Source of the DNA: JBKHJA01 sp046538375
GTDB taxonomy: Bacteria > Acidobacteriota > Aminicenantia > Aminicenantales > Aminicenantaceae
DNA length: 35,613 nt
Direction: 5' to 3'
NCBI GenBank assembly: GCA_046538375.1
Contig: JBKHJA010000011.1
Span: forward strand, 1-35,613
In this document: one piece after another, positions 8,239 through 16,278 of the stretch
Numbering within the stretch: the first letter of the stretch is position 1
How the letters are laid out: each line of letters begins with the position of its first letter
The notes under the pieces: generated by a model
Databases searched by the model: none
What the model was told of the DNA's origin: nothing
What the model saw: the letters and a program-made list of their open reading frames with translations, nothing else
Made by a program: the position numbers and the translations under genes

Positions 8239-10035
8239 TCATCTCGGAATGACCGGAAGTATTATCCGGGAGGGATGTTTTCCATCATGAAAGATCTTTT
8301 GAGTGGCACTGATGAGTTCTGCATCCACTCCAAACGGATGACCTGTGTTGGGATTACGGTCCATATGAGGGAAATAGCTGCTGGTGATGGAGACTCTGAT
8401 TCGATGATTTTTTTTAAAAACATGGCTGGTGTACATGAGGCCGAATGTAAACTTATAGATTTTTCCAGGAGTGAGGAGCTTGGGCTCTGATTCTGACAAT
8501 CGATATCTTGCTCTTAGTATTCCAGAGAGGGGAGGAGTGATGTTTTGAGAATAGCCATCAGGATAGACATCCGTTACCTTTACCACAAAATCCGTATCCT
8601 TGGCTGACGATGATGCCCATATCTCGGCCTCTATGGGCCCGGTAACCTCCAGCTCATTTTTCAAAGGCCGGGAGGTATAAACCAGCACATCATTCCTGAC
8701 CTCGATGGGCCTATGATCCCGAGGGCCGGCTTTCTCGAAGAGATAATCTGTAACCGGATTGGAAGGATCATAGATATAGCGATCTGATTTTTCTTCTTCT
8801 GGTTTTTCGGTGTCCAGAGAGCCGCGGCCGTACAAGGAGTTGGCAGAGCCTGAGCTGTGCAGGTAAAAAGAGGTGTATTCGGTTCTGGCCAGAGGCCATT
8901 CCTGTTCATACCGCCACTGGTTATCTCCCATCACAAAAATTCTTATGGGAGGTTCATCCATTATTCCGTTATCCATTCCTTTAAGCCAATAATCAAACCA
9001 GCGTATGACCAATGCATTCAGGTCAATTTTTGCCTCTTCTCCAAAATCAATATCACCTGCTTTTGATGTGGGATTACAATGGGTCCAGGGACCTATGATG
9101 AGCTTCTGTCCCTCTCTGGCTGTCTTTGTCTTCCCATTTTTCTTCATTCCAGTAAAATTTAAAATGGCTCCCGGCTGGCCGTAGCCATCATCGAACCAGC
9201 CAGTGAAATTGTATGCCGGAACCTTCACCAGATTGTGCTTCTTCTCCACATCGGCAAAGTCCCAGAAAGGACCGTCATCAGGATGAGAAAGCCATTCATA
9301 ATAATAGGGACAAAATTCCTTGAGAAGCGGGAAATCCTTAAGAGGAAGAAAGCTCAGCCATTCCCATTTGTTCCTTGCCCACTGGAGCCGGGCTTCTTGG
9401 GCAGAAGCTTCTTTTCCGGTTATCCCCCTGTGCTTTTTGATATCAGGAAGTCTTCCGTTCAACCACCCTATCCAGCTCAGGTCAAAAGTTCCACCGAAAA
9501 AGAAAAAATGCCGGGCATTGGCGAAAGTGCATTGGGAAAATATGGCAACCAGGTGGGGGGGAGCAGCTGTGGCCAGCTGCCATTGTACGGCACCCAGGTA
9601 AGAACATCCTTGAGTTCCAACTTTTCCGTTGGAGTAGGGGAGGGATGCGGCCCATTCCACAGAATCATAGCCGTCGTTTATTTCCTGGACATAGGGAAGG
9701 AACTCCCCTTCAGAAGAATAGCGGCCTCTCACATCCTGAACAATGACCACATAGCCTCTCTCAGCCGCGTAAACAGGAAATGAGGAATACTGGCCGTATC
9801 TTTCTTTATTGTAAGGTGTTCGAATCAATATAGTCGGAAATTTCCCGGGGATATCAGGCCGGTAGACATTGGCATAAAGCCGCACTCCGTCTCTCATACA
9901 AGCGGCCACTTCTTTTTCGACCTTAACGCCATAATCCTTATTCTCCCCAGCAGAAGTTTTCTCAGAAAAGGCATAAAAGATTGCTGTAAATATCAACAGT
10001 CCGAAAATAAAATATCCTTTTTTTGACCATCTCAT
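8239..10035 (-). CDS. Exported CocE/NonD-family hydrolase (S15 X-Pro dipeptidyl-peptidase type)
   Basis: An alpha/beta-hydrolase of 598 residues related to X-Pro dipeptidyl-peptidases, cocaine esterase and glutaryl-7-ACA acylase. A signal peptide or N-terminal anchor spans about residues 7-28. The catalytic triad is visible: nucleophile S145 in G-C-S-Y-L-G, an acid at D282 or D283 in GWFDDGYGQ, and H319 in GPWTHC. The C-terminal jelly-roll domain of the family runs from about residue 430 to the end (VYTSRPLKNELEVTGP and following). It probably removes N-terminal dipeptides or hydrolyses esters/amides in the periplasm. It follows the TonB receptor gene by 215 bases, including a terminator, and precedes the C45 gene by 79 bases. 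Confidence 0.88.
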   Translation of the reverse strand: MRWSKKGYFIFGLLIFTAIFYAFSEKTSAGENKDYGVKVEKEVAACMRDGVRLYANVYRPDIPGKFPTILIRTPYNKERYGQYSSFPVYAAERGYVVIVQDVRGRYSSEGEFLPYVQEINDGYDSVEWAASLPYSNGKVGTQGCSYLGAVQWQLATAAPPHLVAIFSQCTFANARHFFFFGGTFDLSWIGWLNGRLPDIKKHRGITGKEASAQEARLQWARNKWEWLSFLPLKDFPLLKEFCPYYYEWLSHPDDGPFWDFADVEKKHNLVKVPAYNFTGWFDDGYGQPGAILNFTGMKKNGKTKTAREGQKLIIGPWTHCNPTSKAGDIDFGEEAKIDLNALVIRWFDYWLKGMDNGIMDEPPIRIFVMGDNQWRYEQEWPLARTEYTSFYLHSSGSANSLYGRGSLDTEKPEEEKSDRYIYDPSNPVTDYLFEKAGPRDHRPIEVRNDVLVYTSRPLKNELEVTGPIEAEIWASSSAKDTDFVVKVTDVYPDGYSQNITPPLSGILRARYRLSESEPKLLTPGKIYKFTFGLMYTSHVFKKNHRIRVSITSSYFPHMDRNPNTGHPFGVDAELISATQKIFHDGKHPSRIILPVIPR

Positions 10036-10187
10036 TTTTGTTTTCTTTCTTATAGGGAATTCACTTCTCTTTCCATCTTATCTTTTCCATGAGAAATCCT
10101 TTTTTTTCAAGCGAGAAATCAACAGGAATTTTGGATGTACCGGTGCGCCTGTAAAGGAGCATTTTGGAGGGGAAGGAAGAAAGACAA

Positions 10188-10212
10188 GGGAGGATTATTC
10201 GGTATTCCTCCC
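10188..10212 (-). terminator. Rho-independent terminator of the TonB receptor gene
   Basis: GGGAGGA (10188-10194) pairs with TCCTCCC (10206-10212) in a 7-base GC-rich stem with an 11-base loop. On the minus strand it is followed by the pyrimidine/T-rich TTGTCTTTCTTCC. It lies about 40 bases past the receptor stop codon. The T-tract is interrupted, so efficiency is uncertain. Confidence 0.5.
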
Positions 10213-10250
10213 TCATCTTTTTGTTTTTGAGATCTGGTTTAATGGCTTGA

Positions 10251-12941
10251 TCAGAACTCTAATTTTACTCCCACCATAACTCTTCTGGGCAGCTGAATAC
10301 TTGTGGGAACCATGAAATTGGGGCTTTCTGCCTGGGTGCTTACGTAGTACAAAGGAGTATCCTCGTTGAGCAGGTTGAAGACGTCAAAGCTGACCCGAGC
10401 CGAAAACCGGTCCATTATCCTGAACCTCTTCTCTAATTTCAAATCGAAATAGAGCTCATTGGGCATGCGCCGGCTTCCTCTGGGTTCAGCCTTGATAAAT
10501 ACAGGCCCCTGGTTAAGTCCGGGCACCCGAACTGTTCTTTCCCAACTTGAACCCTGTTGATAAATGACATTGGTTCCAAACACTATTCCATAAGGAAAGA
10601 TGTAGGAACCTCCGAACTTGAACATCCAAGTCCGGTCCCGAGCACTCCCAATCCTCATGGGTCCTTCAGCATTGATGAGTTCGTTTTTGTCCTCATATCC
10701 CTTGGGCTCCCACCAGGCTCTTGACCAGGTGAAAGAAGAATAAACCTGAAAGTTATTGGCAAAACGCTTGTTGAGCACCAGCATCAATCCTCTGTAGGTG
10801 ATTTTATCTCCAGGATTGGTGATCATATACAGATTATCAAGGGGAAGCAGTTGGTTGTACACGGTGATGGTTCCGCCGCTGTCGGCATCATAGAACGGCA
10901 CTTCTTCATACTGAGCTGCGGTGTTGAGGGTATCTATCCTGTTTCTGTTGATTTTGTACACAAGAGTCGCAGAGAAGGACAAATTGGTGATCAATTCCCG
11001 CTCTAGGGCCATGGAAAATTGGTCGGTGTAGGGAGCTTTTAAATCAGAGTCGAGGCCTAAATCGGTGGTGGGGTTCCAGGTCCACCAGAGAATGTCATAG
11101 GCTTCAGTATCAGGATTGTAGCCGTAGGCGTAAAGCGGAGTTCTGGCGGGAGTGGCATCATCAAAATCTCCGATTATCATAGCCTCATAATAACGGCCGT
11201 AAGAAGCCCTCAGAACAGTCTTCCTATCCGGGGTGAGCTGATAGTTCAACCCGATCCTTGGAGATAGGTTTTTCCAGTTTGCCACATCCGGTATTCCGGG
11301 TATGACATTTCCCGTCGGTTCTTCAAACCTGTCTAACTCTTCAAAATCTGGAATTTCGCCATGGTTGTAATCAAAGCGCAGGCCAAGGTTTAAGGTCAAG
11401 CGGCTGGATACCTCCCAGGTGTCATCCACAAAAACACCAAACTGGTCAATAGCTCCCCCATAATGGGCAGGATTTCGGACATATGCGGCATAGGGTTCTC
11501 CCATCCAGTCATAATAAGCGACCCCTCCAATGTAACCCCAGACGAAATCTGAGTATCCATGACTGTACTGAACTCCGAACTTGAACTCATGGTTTCCTTT
11601 TATAAAATCTGAAGCATAATGAGAAACAGCTGCATTAAACTGGGTTCTGTTGGTAGGCCAGTGGTAAAAACCGGTGGCATTCACAGAAGCATACCCGGTT
11701 CCCCAGTCATAGCGGCCTGGCGTGGTCATATCTCCATCCACAGGATCCCATTTGAGGTTGGTGTAAAAACCGCCATATTTAAGCTCGAAGTAGGTGTCTT
11801 TGCTCAGGAAAGAGAGCCATTCCACAGTGGGAGCTATGGCCGGAGACATTTCCTGGCTGACGGTTTCATAGGGAGTATATTCTGTGGTTAAACCAGGACT
11901 TTGATAGCTTTCATAATGGGCAAACATGGATATCTTGTTGCTTTTGTTGAGCTGGAAATCGATCTTGACTACTGCTGTAGGAGTCATTCTGTATTCGGGA
12001 GCGTATTCAGGATTGGCTCCAACTCCGGTGGATCGATCCACCTGATGCTGAACAGAAGCAAAGAACCACAGTCTATCTTTGACCACAGGACCACTCAACT
12101 GAAAAATAGCATCATGCCAGTGATCAACATGATAGGGCCATTTTTCTTCAGGTGTGTTGTTGCCTGTTAGATCCTCATGCTGTAAAAAGTACTTGACCGC
12201 GCCATGGAAGGTGTTGGAGCCAGATTTGCTGACCACGTTGATAACAGCTCCCTGGAAATTTCCGTATTCTGCCGGAGCTCCCACTCCTGTCACTTCCAAT
12301 TCATCGACGACATCAGGCATGGGCCACGGCCAAGCAGCTCCTGTGGAGGGAGCGGAAATGTCAATGCCGTTGATATAATAAGCATTGGATTTGACCTCGC
12401 CCCCAAAAGCACTCACTCTTGAAGATCCTCGGCTGGGAGGAGTTATACCGGGAGAAGCCTGCACCATATCAAAAAAGGTATACCGCCTGGTGGGCAGAGT
12501 CTCCAGTATCTCAGCATCATAAGTCGAGGAAAAACCTGATTTTTCCACATCCACCAAAGGAGCTTCTGCAATCACCGTGACTTCCTCTTCCAGTGCAGAA
12601 GGTTTCAAGACAATGTCTAAAATCACGGTCCCTCCGATGATAACCCGCAGATTCTTCCTGGTTAATGTCTGAAATCCAGAAAGGGAAAACCTAAGCTCAT
12701 AATCTTTACCGATAGGAAGAGCCGGGAACCTGAATTCTCCCTCAACACCGGTTATATCAGATCTGGCTCCCATAAGAGCTTCGCCCCTGAGTTCAACATT
12801 AACCCCGGGCAGAGGTTCTCCTGTCTCATCTCTAACCGTTCCTCTTATCACGCCGGTCCTTTCCTGGGCAAAACTCTGCCCAACAAAAAGAAGCAGTAAA
12901 GCAAGAACAATTGCGCTAAAAACATTCCAATTTTTTCTCAT
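10251..12941 (-). CDS. TonB-dependent outer membrane receptor with carboxypeptidase-regulatory N-domain
   Basis: An 896-residue outer-membrane transporter or Oar-like protein. Order of parts: Sec signal peptide ending near QSFAQ (residue 25), a carboxypeptidase-regulatory beta-sandwich starting at VIRGTVRDETGEPLPGV (about 30-110), a plug domain (about 120-235, with VVDELEV-, GAVINVVSKSG-type motifs), then a 22-strand-type beta barrel ending in the aromatic terminal residue F (VGVKLEF) expected for BAM recognition. It would energise uptake of large substrates, here plausibly oligopeptides, given five hydrolases downstream on the same strand. Promoter and palindromic operator lie in the divergent intergenic region. 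The RBS is AGGAGG shortly upstream of the ATG on the minus strand. Confidence 0.9.
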   Translation of the reverse strand: MRKNWNVFSAIVLALLLLFVGQSFAQERTGVIRGTVRDETGEPLPGVNVELRGEALMGARSDITGVEGEFRFPALPIGKDYELRFSLSGFQTLTRKNLRVIIGGTVILDIVLKPSALEEEVTVIAEAPLVDVEKSGFSSTYDAEILETLPTRRYTFFDMVQASPGITPPSRGSSRVSAFGGEVKSNAYYINGIDISAPSTGAAWPWPMPDVVDELEVTGVGAPAEYGNFQGAVINVVSKSGSNTFHGAVKYFLQHEDLTGNNTPEEKWPYHVDHWHDAIFQLSGPVVKDRLWFFASVQHQVDRSTGVGANPEYAPEYRMTPTAVVKIDFQLNKSNKISMFAHYESYQSPGLTTEYTPYETVSQEMSPAIAPTVEWLSFLSKDTYFELKYGGFYTNLKWDPVDGDMTTPGRYDWGTGYASVNATGFYHWPTNRTQFNAAVSHYASDFIKGNHEFKFGVQYSHGYSDFVWGYIGGVAYYDWMGEPYAAYVRNPAHYGGAIDQFGVFVDDTWEVSSRLTLNLGLRFDYNHGEIPDFEELDRFEEPTGNVIPGIPDVANWKNLSPRIGLNYQLTPDRKTVLRASYGRYYEAMIIGDFDDATPARTPLYAYGYNPDTEAYDILWWTWNPTTDLGLDSDLKAPYTDQFSMALERELITNLSFSATLVYKINRNRIDTLNTAAQYEEVPFYDADSGGTITVYNQLLPLDNLYMITNPGDKITYRGLMLVLNKRFANNFQVYSSFTWSRAWWEPKGYEDKNELINAEGPMRIGSARDRTWMFKFGGSYIFPYGIVFGTNVIYQQGSSWERTVRVPGLNQGPVFIKAEPRGSRRMPNELYFDLKLEKRFRIMDRFSARVSFDVFNLLNEDTPLYYVSTQAESPNFMVPTSIQLPRRVMVGVKLEF

Positions 12942-13076
12942 TAAATCCCTCCTTAAAATTTTTTTTGACTAAATATAAACCGATATCCCGTTAAGCATCA
13001 CCTCCTTTTATGGATGGAGTGAAGTTGTTGGAAAGCCACATGTTTTTTGCTTATATATCCCGCATCAATCTATTTG

Positions 13077-13091
13077 TTCCGCATTGCGGAA
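13077..13091. promoter_or_regulatory. Perfect palindrome, candidate IclR-type operator
   Basis: TTCCGCATTGCGGAA is a perfect odd-length palindrome (6-base arms around ATT, with the centre A). On the minus strand it lies about 34 bases downstream of the receptor's -10 centre, a position where binding would block elongation or open complex escape. IclR-family proteins commonly bind 13-16-base palindromes of this kind. A related half-matched site (8 of 15) starts 19 bases away at 13058. The assignment to the regulator at 21465 is inferred. Confidence 0.5.
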
Positions 13092-13115
13092 TCAATTTTT
13101 ATTTTTTGTGCTAAT

Positions 13116-13145
13116 ATGATATAAATTTTTTTTTACCCTTGTCAA
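13116..13145 (-). promoter_or_regulatory. Sigma70-type promoter of the TonB receptor gene
   Basis: Read on the minus strand: TTGACA (13145-13140), an 18-base spacer, and TATCAT (13121-13116), five of six consensus bases. The start site would be near 13109, giving a leader of about 170 bases that contains the palindrome at 13077-13091. Confidence 0.45.
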
Positions 13146-13202
13146 GGACTTTTATCTTGAATTTGATTATTTATCTGGAGTTCCCCTGACATCTCTCTCT
13201 TT

Positions 13203-13231
13203 TTGACATCAAAATTTTCCTGTGCTATAGC
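13203..13231 (+). promoter_or_regulatory. Sigma70-type promoter of the P1 peptidase gene
   Basis: TTGACA at 13203-13208, a 17-base spacer and TATAGC at 13226-13231 (four of six). Transcription would start near 13238, compatible with translation from 13326. Confidence 0.45.
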
Positions 13232-13325
13232 TATTTCAATCTGAAGTCATAAAGAAAAGGATTTATAAATGAGGATTCAAAACATTCAAATGTTATTTTC
13301 TGGAATTAAACAAGGAGGTAATGAA

Positions 13326-14594
13326 ATGAAAAAAACAGGAACCTTGAATTTGATTTCCGTTATTCTCATTTGTCTGTCAGTGCTGAGTGTTGAATCAGCT
13401 CAGGAAAACTTCCGGGCTAGAGACTTGGGTATTCCGCTAGAGGGAACTCCCGGGGCCCTTAATGCCATAACAGATGTTAAAGGAGTGGAAGTGGGACATA
13501 AAACACTCATCCAAGGAGAAGGAGATCTTAAGGTAGGAGAGGGACCCATTAGGACAGGAGTCACCGCTGTTCTGCCTTTAGGGAAAAATAACTTCTATCC
13601 TGTTTTTGCTGCCTGGTTCTCCCTGAACGGAAACGGCGAAATGACCGGAACCACCTGGATTGAAGAGTCAGGACGTCTGGAAGGACCTATCATGATCACC
13701 AATACTCTGAGCGTAGGTATGGTTCATCATTCGGTTATTGCCTGGGGAATACAGAGAGGTAAAGGAAACAGGGAATATGACTATCTCGCTTCCTTACCTG
13801 TGGTAGCGGAGACCTGGGACGGATACCTGAATGATATTTACGGGCAGCATGTGAAAAAGGAGCATGTGTTTTATGCCCTTAATCGTGCCTCCTCTGGCCC
13901 GGTTGATGAAGGCTGCGTCGGAGGCGGCACAGGAATGATCTGCCACGGCTTCAAGGGCGGCATAGGCACTTCTTCCAGAACAGCCACCATAAACTCCAAG
14001 CAGTACACGGTCGGAGTTCTGGTTCAAGCCAACTACGGCAGAATGAAACAACTCAAAATAGCAGGAGTTCCCGTAGGACGGGAAATTGCTGGGATTTGGG
14101 AAAAAGAGGAAAAAAGCAAAACCTATGATTTAAACCAGGAGCCTTCTTCCAACAATCCAATAAGGAACATCCTTACAGGAGTAGGGGAGTGGGGCAGCAA
14201 TCCCCATGTCTTGGATAAAGGTTCCATCATCATCGTCATTGCCACCGATGCCCCGGTTCTTCCTCATCAACTGAAGCGATTGGCAAGGCGGGCTTCCCTG
14301 GGTTTGGCTCGAAACGGCAGTGTTTCCATGAACAGTTCTGGAGACATTTTCATCGCCTTTTCCAACGCTAACCAGGACGCGGGTCGAGACAAGGCGCCTT
14401 TCAAAGTGACCATGTTCACCAACTCCCAGACCGGTCAGCTTTTTGCGCCCACAATTCAGGCCACTGAAGAAGCCATCATCAATGCCCTGGTGGCAGCAGA
14501 AACCATGACCGGAGTCAACGGCCGCACTATCCGGGCACTGCCTCATGACCTGGTCAAAAAGATACTAGGAAAATACAACCGCCTTAATAAGTAG
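13326..14594 (+). CDS. Exported P1-family aminopeptidase (DmpA/S58, autoproteolytic)
   Basis: A 422-residue Ntn-type serine aminopeptidase related to DmpA and beta-peptidyl aminopeptidases, which release N-terminal residues including D- or beta-amino acids from peptides. I chose the ATG at 13326 because AAGGAGG at 13312-13318 precedes it with correct spacing and a Sec signal peptide follows at once (hydrophobic segment about residues 8-22); the ATG at 13269 lacks both. Family marks: RARDLGIP, an EGCVGGGTGM stretch, FKGGIGTSSR, and the maturation site G299-S300 in DKGSIIIVIATDAP, where S300 becomes the catalytic N-terminal serine of the beta chain; then LPHQLKRLARRA and SGDIFIAFS. It is transcribed divergently from the TonB receptor and shares its control region, supporting a joint role in peptide use. 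Confidence 0.9.
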   Translation: MKKTGTLNLISVILICLSVLSVESAQENFRARDLGIPLEGTPGALNAITDVKGVEVGHKTLIQGEGDLKVGEGPIRTGVTAVLPLGKNNFYPVFAAWFSLNGNGEMTGTTWIEESGRLEGPIMITNTLSVGMVHHSVIAWGIQRGKGNREYDYLASLPVVAETWDGYLNDIYGQHVKKEHVFYALNRASSGPVDEGCVGGGTGMICHGFKGGIGTSSRTATINSKQYTVGVLVQANYGRMKQLKIAGVPVGREIAGIWEKEEKSKTYDLNQEPSSNNPIRNILTGVGEWGSNPHVLDKGSIIIVIATDAPVLPHQLKRLARRASLGLARNGSVSMNSSGDIFIAFSNANQDAGRDKAPFKVTMFTNSQTGQLFAPTIQATEEAIINALVAAETMTGVNGRTIRALPHDLVKKILGKYNRLNK

Positions 14595-14600
14595 CAGCAT

Positions 14601-14636
14601 CAGCATTTTCTTGTTGTCCTTTTGCTGTTATTTTTT
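14601..14636 (+). terminator. Weak terminator-like hairpin after the P1 peptidase
   Basis: CAGCA (14601-14605) can pair with TGCTG (14623-14627), followed by TTATTTTTT. The loop is long (17 bases) and the tail overlaps the stop codon of the convergent TPR gene, so this is a weak call based on position and T-tract. Confidence 0.3.
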
Positions 14637-15482
14637 CAGTTCTTCCAGTATTCCTTCAGCCCTTTTCACCTGGGGGGCATTTGGTTCAAGCTGAATAAAT
14701 GCCTCCAGATGTTTAACGGCCTCATCCTTCATCTCTTTTTTATAGTAGATATAGCCCAGAAGATAGTTCACATAAGGATGGTCTGGTCGATAATCGTAAG
14801 CCACCTGGAGTTTCTCTAATGTTTCCTCTATTTTCTCTTTCCTGTATAGATTCTTCGCTTTCTCAAAATAGATCTCGGCCAGAATATTTTTTGTCATCGA
14901 TTCCTCTGGCTTAAGTTCTAAGGCTTTCAGAAGAGCTTTCTCCGCTTCATCATCCTTCTTTTTGTTGAAAAGCAAAACTCCTAAATTTAGATAGGCTTCA
15001 GCAAAATCGGGTTTTAACTCCACTGCTTTTCGAAATTCCTGGATGGCTTCATCGATCTTCTTTTGTTCAGCTAGGGCAGTTCCTTTTTTAAAACAGGAAA
15101 TGGCTTGTTTCTCCATTTTTTGTCTTTCAGTTTGCTCTTTAACCAGAGTTATCTCTATTCTCTGTTTAGCGTTGGGGCGCATATCCATTTCTCCTGAGTA
15201 GCTTTTGTACCCTTCTTTTTCTACTGTAATCAGGTACTTGCCTGGAGATAAAAATCTGCACACAAAAAAACCTTCGTCACTGCTTTCTGCATGAAATGTT
15301 CGGCCGCTTTCTTCATTCTTCAATTGAATCTCTGCTTCGGCTATGGGGTCTTGATCGATGTCCATCACTTTTCCCTCCAGCTGTGCGCTCACTTCTTCTA
15401 TTTGAGCCTTACTAAAAGTGATCACCACTAAGATGGTTAAAATCAGAAGTAAAAAATACTGAGGTAAATTTTTCACACGCAT
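14628..15482 (-). CDS. Exported carboxypeptidase-regulatory/TPR protein
   Basis: A 284-residue protein with a Sec signal peptide or N-terminal anchor (about 8-25). A carboxypeptidase-regulatory-like beta-sandwich follows (about 34-110, QLEGKVMDIDQDPIAEAEI and GKYLITVEKEGYKSY). A solenoid of about four to five tetratricopeptide repeats (about 125-284) comes next, with classical spacing in EAIQEFRKAVELKPDFAEAY and AEAYLNLGVLLF. The combination suggests a periplasmic scaffold or cell-surface binding protein. No catalytic residues are apparent. The ATG is preceded by AGGAGG on the minus strand. The next gene upstream on this strand lies beyond an 800-base repeat region, so it is probably a single-gene unit. 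Specific function unknown. Confidence 0.8.
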   Translation of the reverse strand: MRVKNLPQYFLLLILTILVVITFSKAQIEEVSAQLEGKVMDIDQDPIAEAEIQLKNEESGRTFHAESSDEGFFVCRFLSPGKYLITVEKEGYKSYSGEMDMRPNAKQRIEITLVKEQTERQKMEKQAISCFKKGTALAEQKKIDEAIQEFRKAVELKPDFAEAYLNLGVLLFNKKKDDEAEKALLKALELKPEESMTKNILAEIYFEKAKNLYRKEKIEETLEKLQVAYDYRPDHPYVNYLLGYIYYKKEMKDEAVKHLEAFIQLEPNAPQVKRAEGILEELKK

Positions 15483-15507
15483 TTCTTTCCTCCTTTTAAG
15501 ATTAATG

Positions 15508-15740
15508 AACCTGGATTATTCACCAGTCGAGGTTGCCGTAGATACGAGGCACAGGACACGCAGCTGTGGTTCTCCACCGCAAGTGTCCTGTAACCAAGTC
15601 AATGCGGAAAGAGCGGCTCGCCCGGAGGGTAAAAAAGGCCGATTCAAGATGAAATAGAATGACAAAGTTTAAGAAGCTCACTTTCTCTGCGTACACCTCA
15701 AGGAATTCTATTAACCTGGATTATTCATGAATAATCCAGG
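15508..15740. repeat. MITE-like element with CCTGGATTATTCA ends
   Basis: The left end AACCTGGATTATTCA (15508-15522) and right end TGAATAATCCAGG (15728-15740) are inverted repeats enclosing about 205 bases. Inside, ACAGGACAC (15551-15559) and GTGTCCTGT (15583-15591) form a 9-base inverted repeat around a smaller GTGG/CCAC stem. It has the size and terminal symmetry of a non-autonomous mobile element. Mobility is not demonstrated. Confidence 0.45.
15715..15740. repeat. Perfect 26-base palindrome
   Basis: The 13-base CCTGGATTATTCA is followed immediately by its exact reverse complement. It looks like two element ends abutting head to head, one belonging to the unit on the left and one to the unit on the right. 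Confidence 0.7.
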
Positions 15741-15743
15741 CGT

Positions 15744-15902
15744 ACCTGCATTATACAGAAATCATGGGACACGTTACTGGAAATTCGGGACATGTACCGA
15801 TTTTTTTCAAAATCGGTAACGTGTCCCTTGAATTTCCAGTACATGTCCCTGATTTCTCCTCTTATCCATGACAAATTGAGCATGTTTATGAATAATGCAG
15901 GT
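15744..15902. repeat. MITE-like element enclosing a long hairpin
   Basis: ACCTGCATTAT (15744-15754) and ATAATGCAGGT (15892-15902) are exact inverted repeats bounding 159 bases. The interior contains the hairpin at 15766-15849. The end sequence differs by one base from that of the neighbouring unit (GCA versus GGA). Confidence 0.5.
15766..15849. repeat. 84-base imperfect hairpin with four GGGACAyGTwAC copies
   Basis: Each arm contains two copies of a GGGACAyG(T)TAC-type word separated by ACTGGAAATTC or its complement (15776-15786 against 15830-15840), closed by ACCGATTTT/AAAATCGGT (15796-15804, 15809-15817). Copies start at 15766 and 15787 on the plus strand and lie at 15816-15827 and 15839-15849 on the minus strand. 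The near-identical words give alternative pairings, so a cruciform or a structured RNA is possible. Confidence 0.65.
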
Positions 15903-15949
15903 TAAATGATCCATGCTATTCGTGATATAAAACGTATCGGCCTTTTTTA

Positions 15950-15963
15950 TGAATAGTCCAGGT
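15950..15963. repeat. Isolated element end
   Basis: TGAATAGTCCAGGT is the reverse complement of the ACCTGGATTATTCA end with one change. It could be the right boundary of a larger composite starting at 15714, or a solo remnant. Confidence 0.4.
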
Positions 15964-16088
15964 GAAATGCCTCTCTCTTTATTGTTCATCCTTTATCACT
16001 TGTCTTTTATAATAAGCAGACAAGAAGCTTAACTCTTTTTTTCGGAATCGACCAGTCTTTTTTGATGAATACAGTCGATCTATATTAT

Positions 16089-16194
16089 TTAACCTGCATT
16101 ATTCACTAAATTGAAGGTTTTCCCAGATGCAGTCATGAATTTCAGGGGAAATCGGGACATGAATCGAATTCTCCTGAATTCGGTATCGTGTCCC
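16089..16194. repeat. Partial element: end sequence plus hairpin
   Basis: TTAACCTGCATTATTCAC (16089-16106) repeats the element end. It is followed by a hairpin at 16154-16194: GGGACATGAATCGAATTC pairs imperfectly with GAATTCGGTATCGTGTCCC. A matching right end is not visible before the BNR gene, so the unit looks truncated. Confidence 0.45.
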
Positions 16195-16278
16195 TGATTT
16201 CTTTTTTCTGTTCCTGCCTTCTCTGAAATAGCTGTCACCACGGCCAGGGCTTCTATCCTGTTTTCTTCAGAATCCACT

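Larger units (their letters stand above)
12942..13325. other. Divergent intergenic region between the TonB receptor and the P1 peptidase
   Basis: This 384-base AT-rich region carries back-to-back promoters (minus strand 13116-13145, plus strand 13203-13231), a perfect 15-base palindrome at 13077-13091 and a weak second copy at 13058-13072. No coding sequence is supported. An in-frame ATG at 13269 would extend the P1 peptidase but has a poorer ribosome-binding site and would bury the signal peptide. Confidence 0.7.
15483..16278. other. Non-coding mosaic of palindromic repeats
   Basis: About 800 bases without a credible gene between the TPR and BNR genes. It is built of repeated units: at least six copies of an ACCTG(C/G)A-TATTCA end sequence in both orientations, and several hairpins built on a GGGACAyG core. 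Short open frames here (15807-15989 and 16089-16343, both minus) consist of repeat sequence or cross into the BNR gene and are not supported. No transposase is present. Individual units are listed separately. Confidence 0.75.

Noticed and set aside
13269..13325. N-terminal extension of the P1 peptidase from the ATG at 13269
   Set aside because: It would place 19 extra residues before a good signal peptide, and the best ribosome-binding site (13312-13318) points to 13326.
15596..15610. TTTCCGCATTGACTT on the minus strand, matching one half of the IclR-type palindrome
   Set aside because: Only one half-site matches, it lies inside a repeat element and not near a promoter.
15807..15989. 60-codon minus-strand frame in the repeat region
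   Set aside because: It is composed of the palindromic repeat itself; no ribosome-binding site or homology.
15483..16278. CRISPR array
   Set aside because: Repeats are inverted, irregularly spaced and imperfect, with no uniform direct repeats, unique spacers or cas genes.
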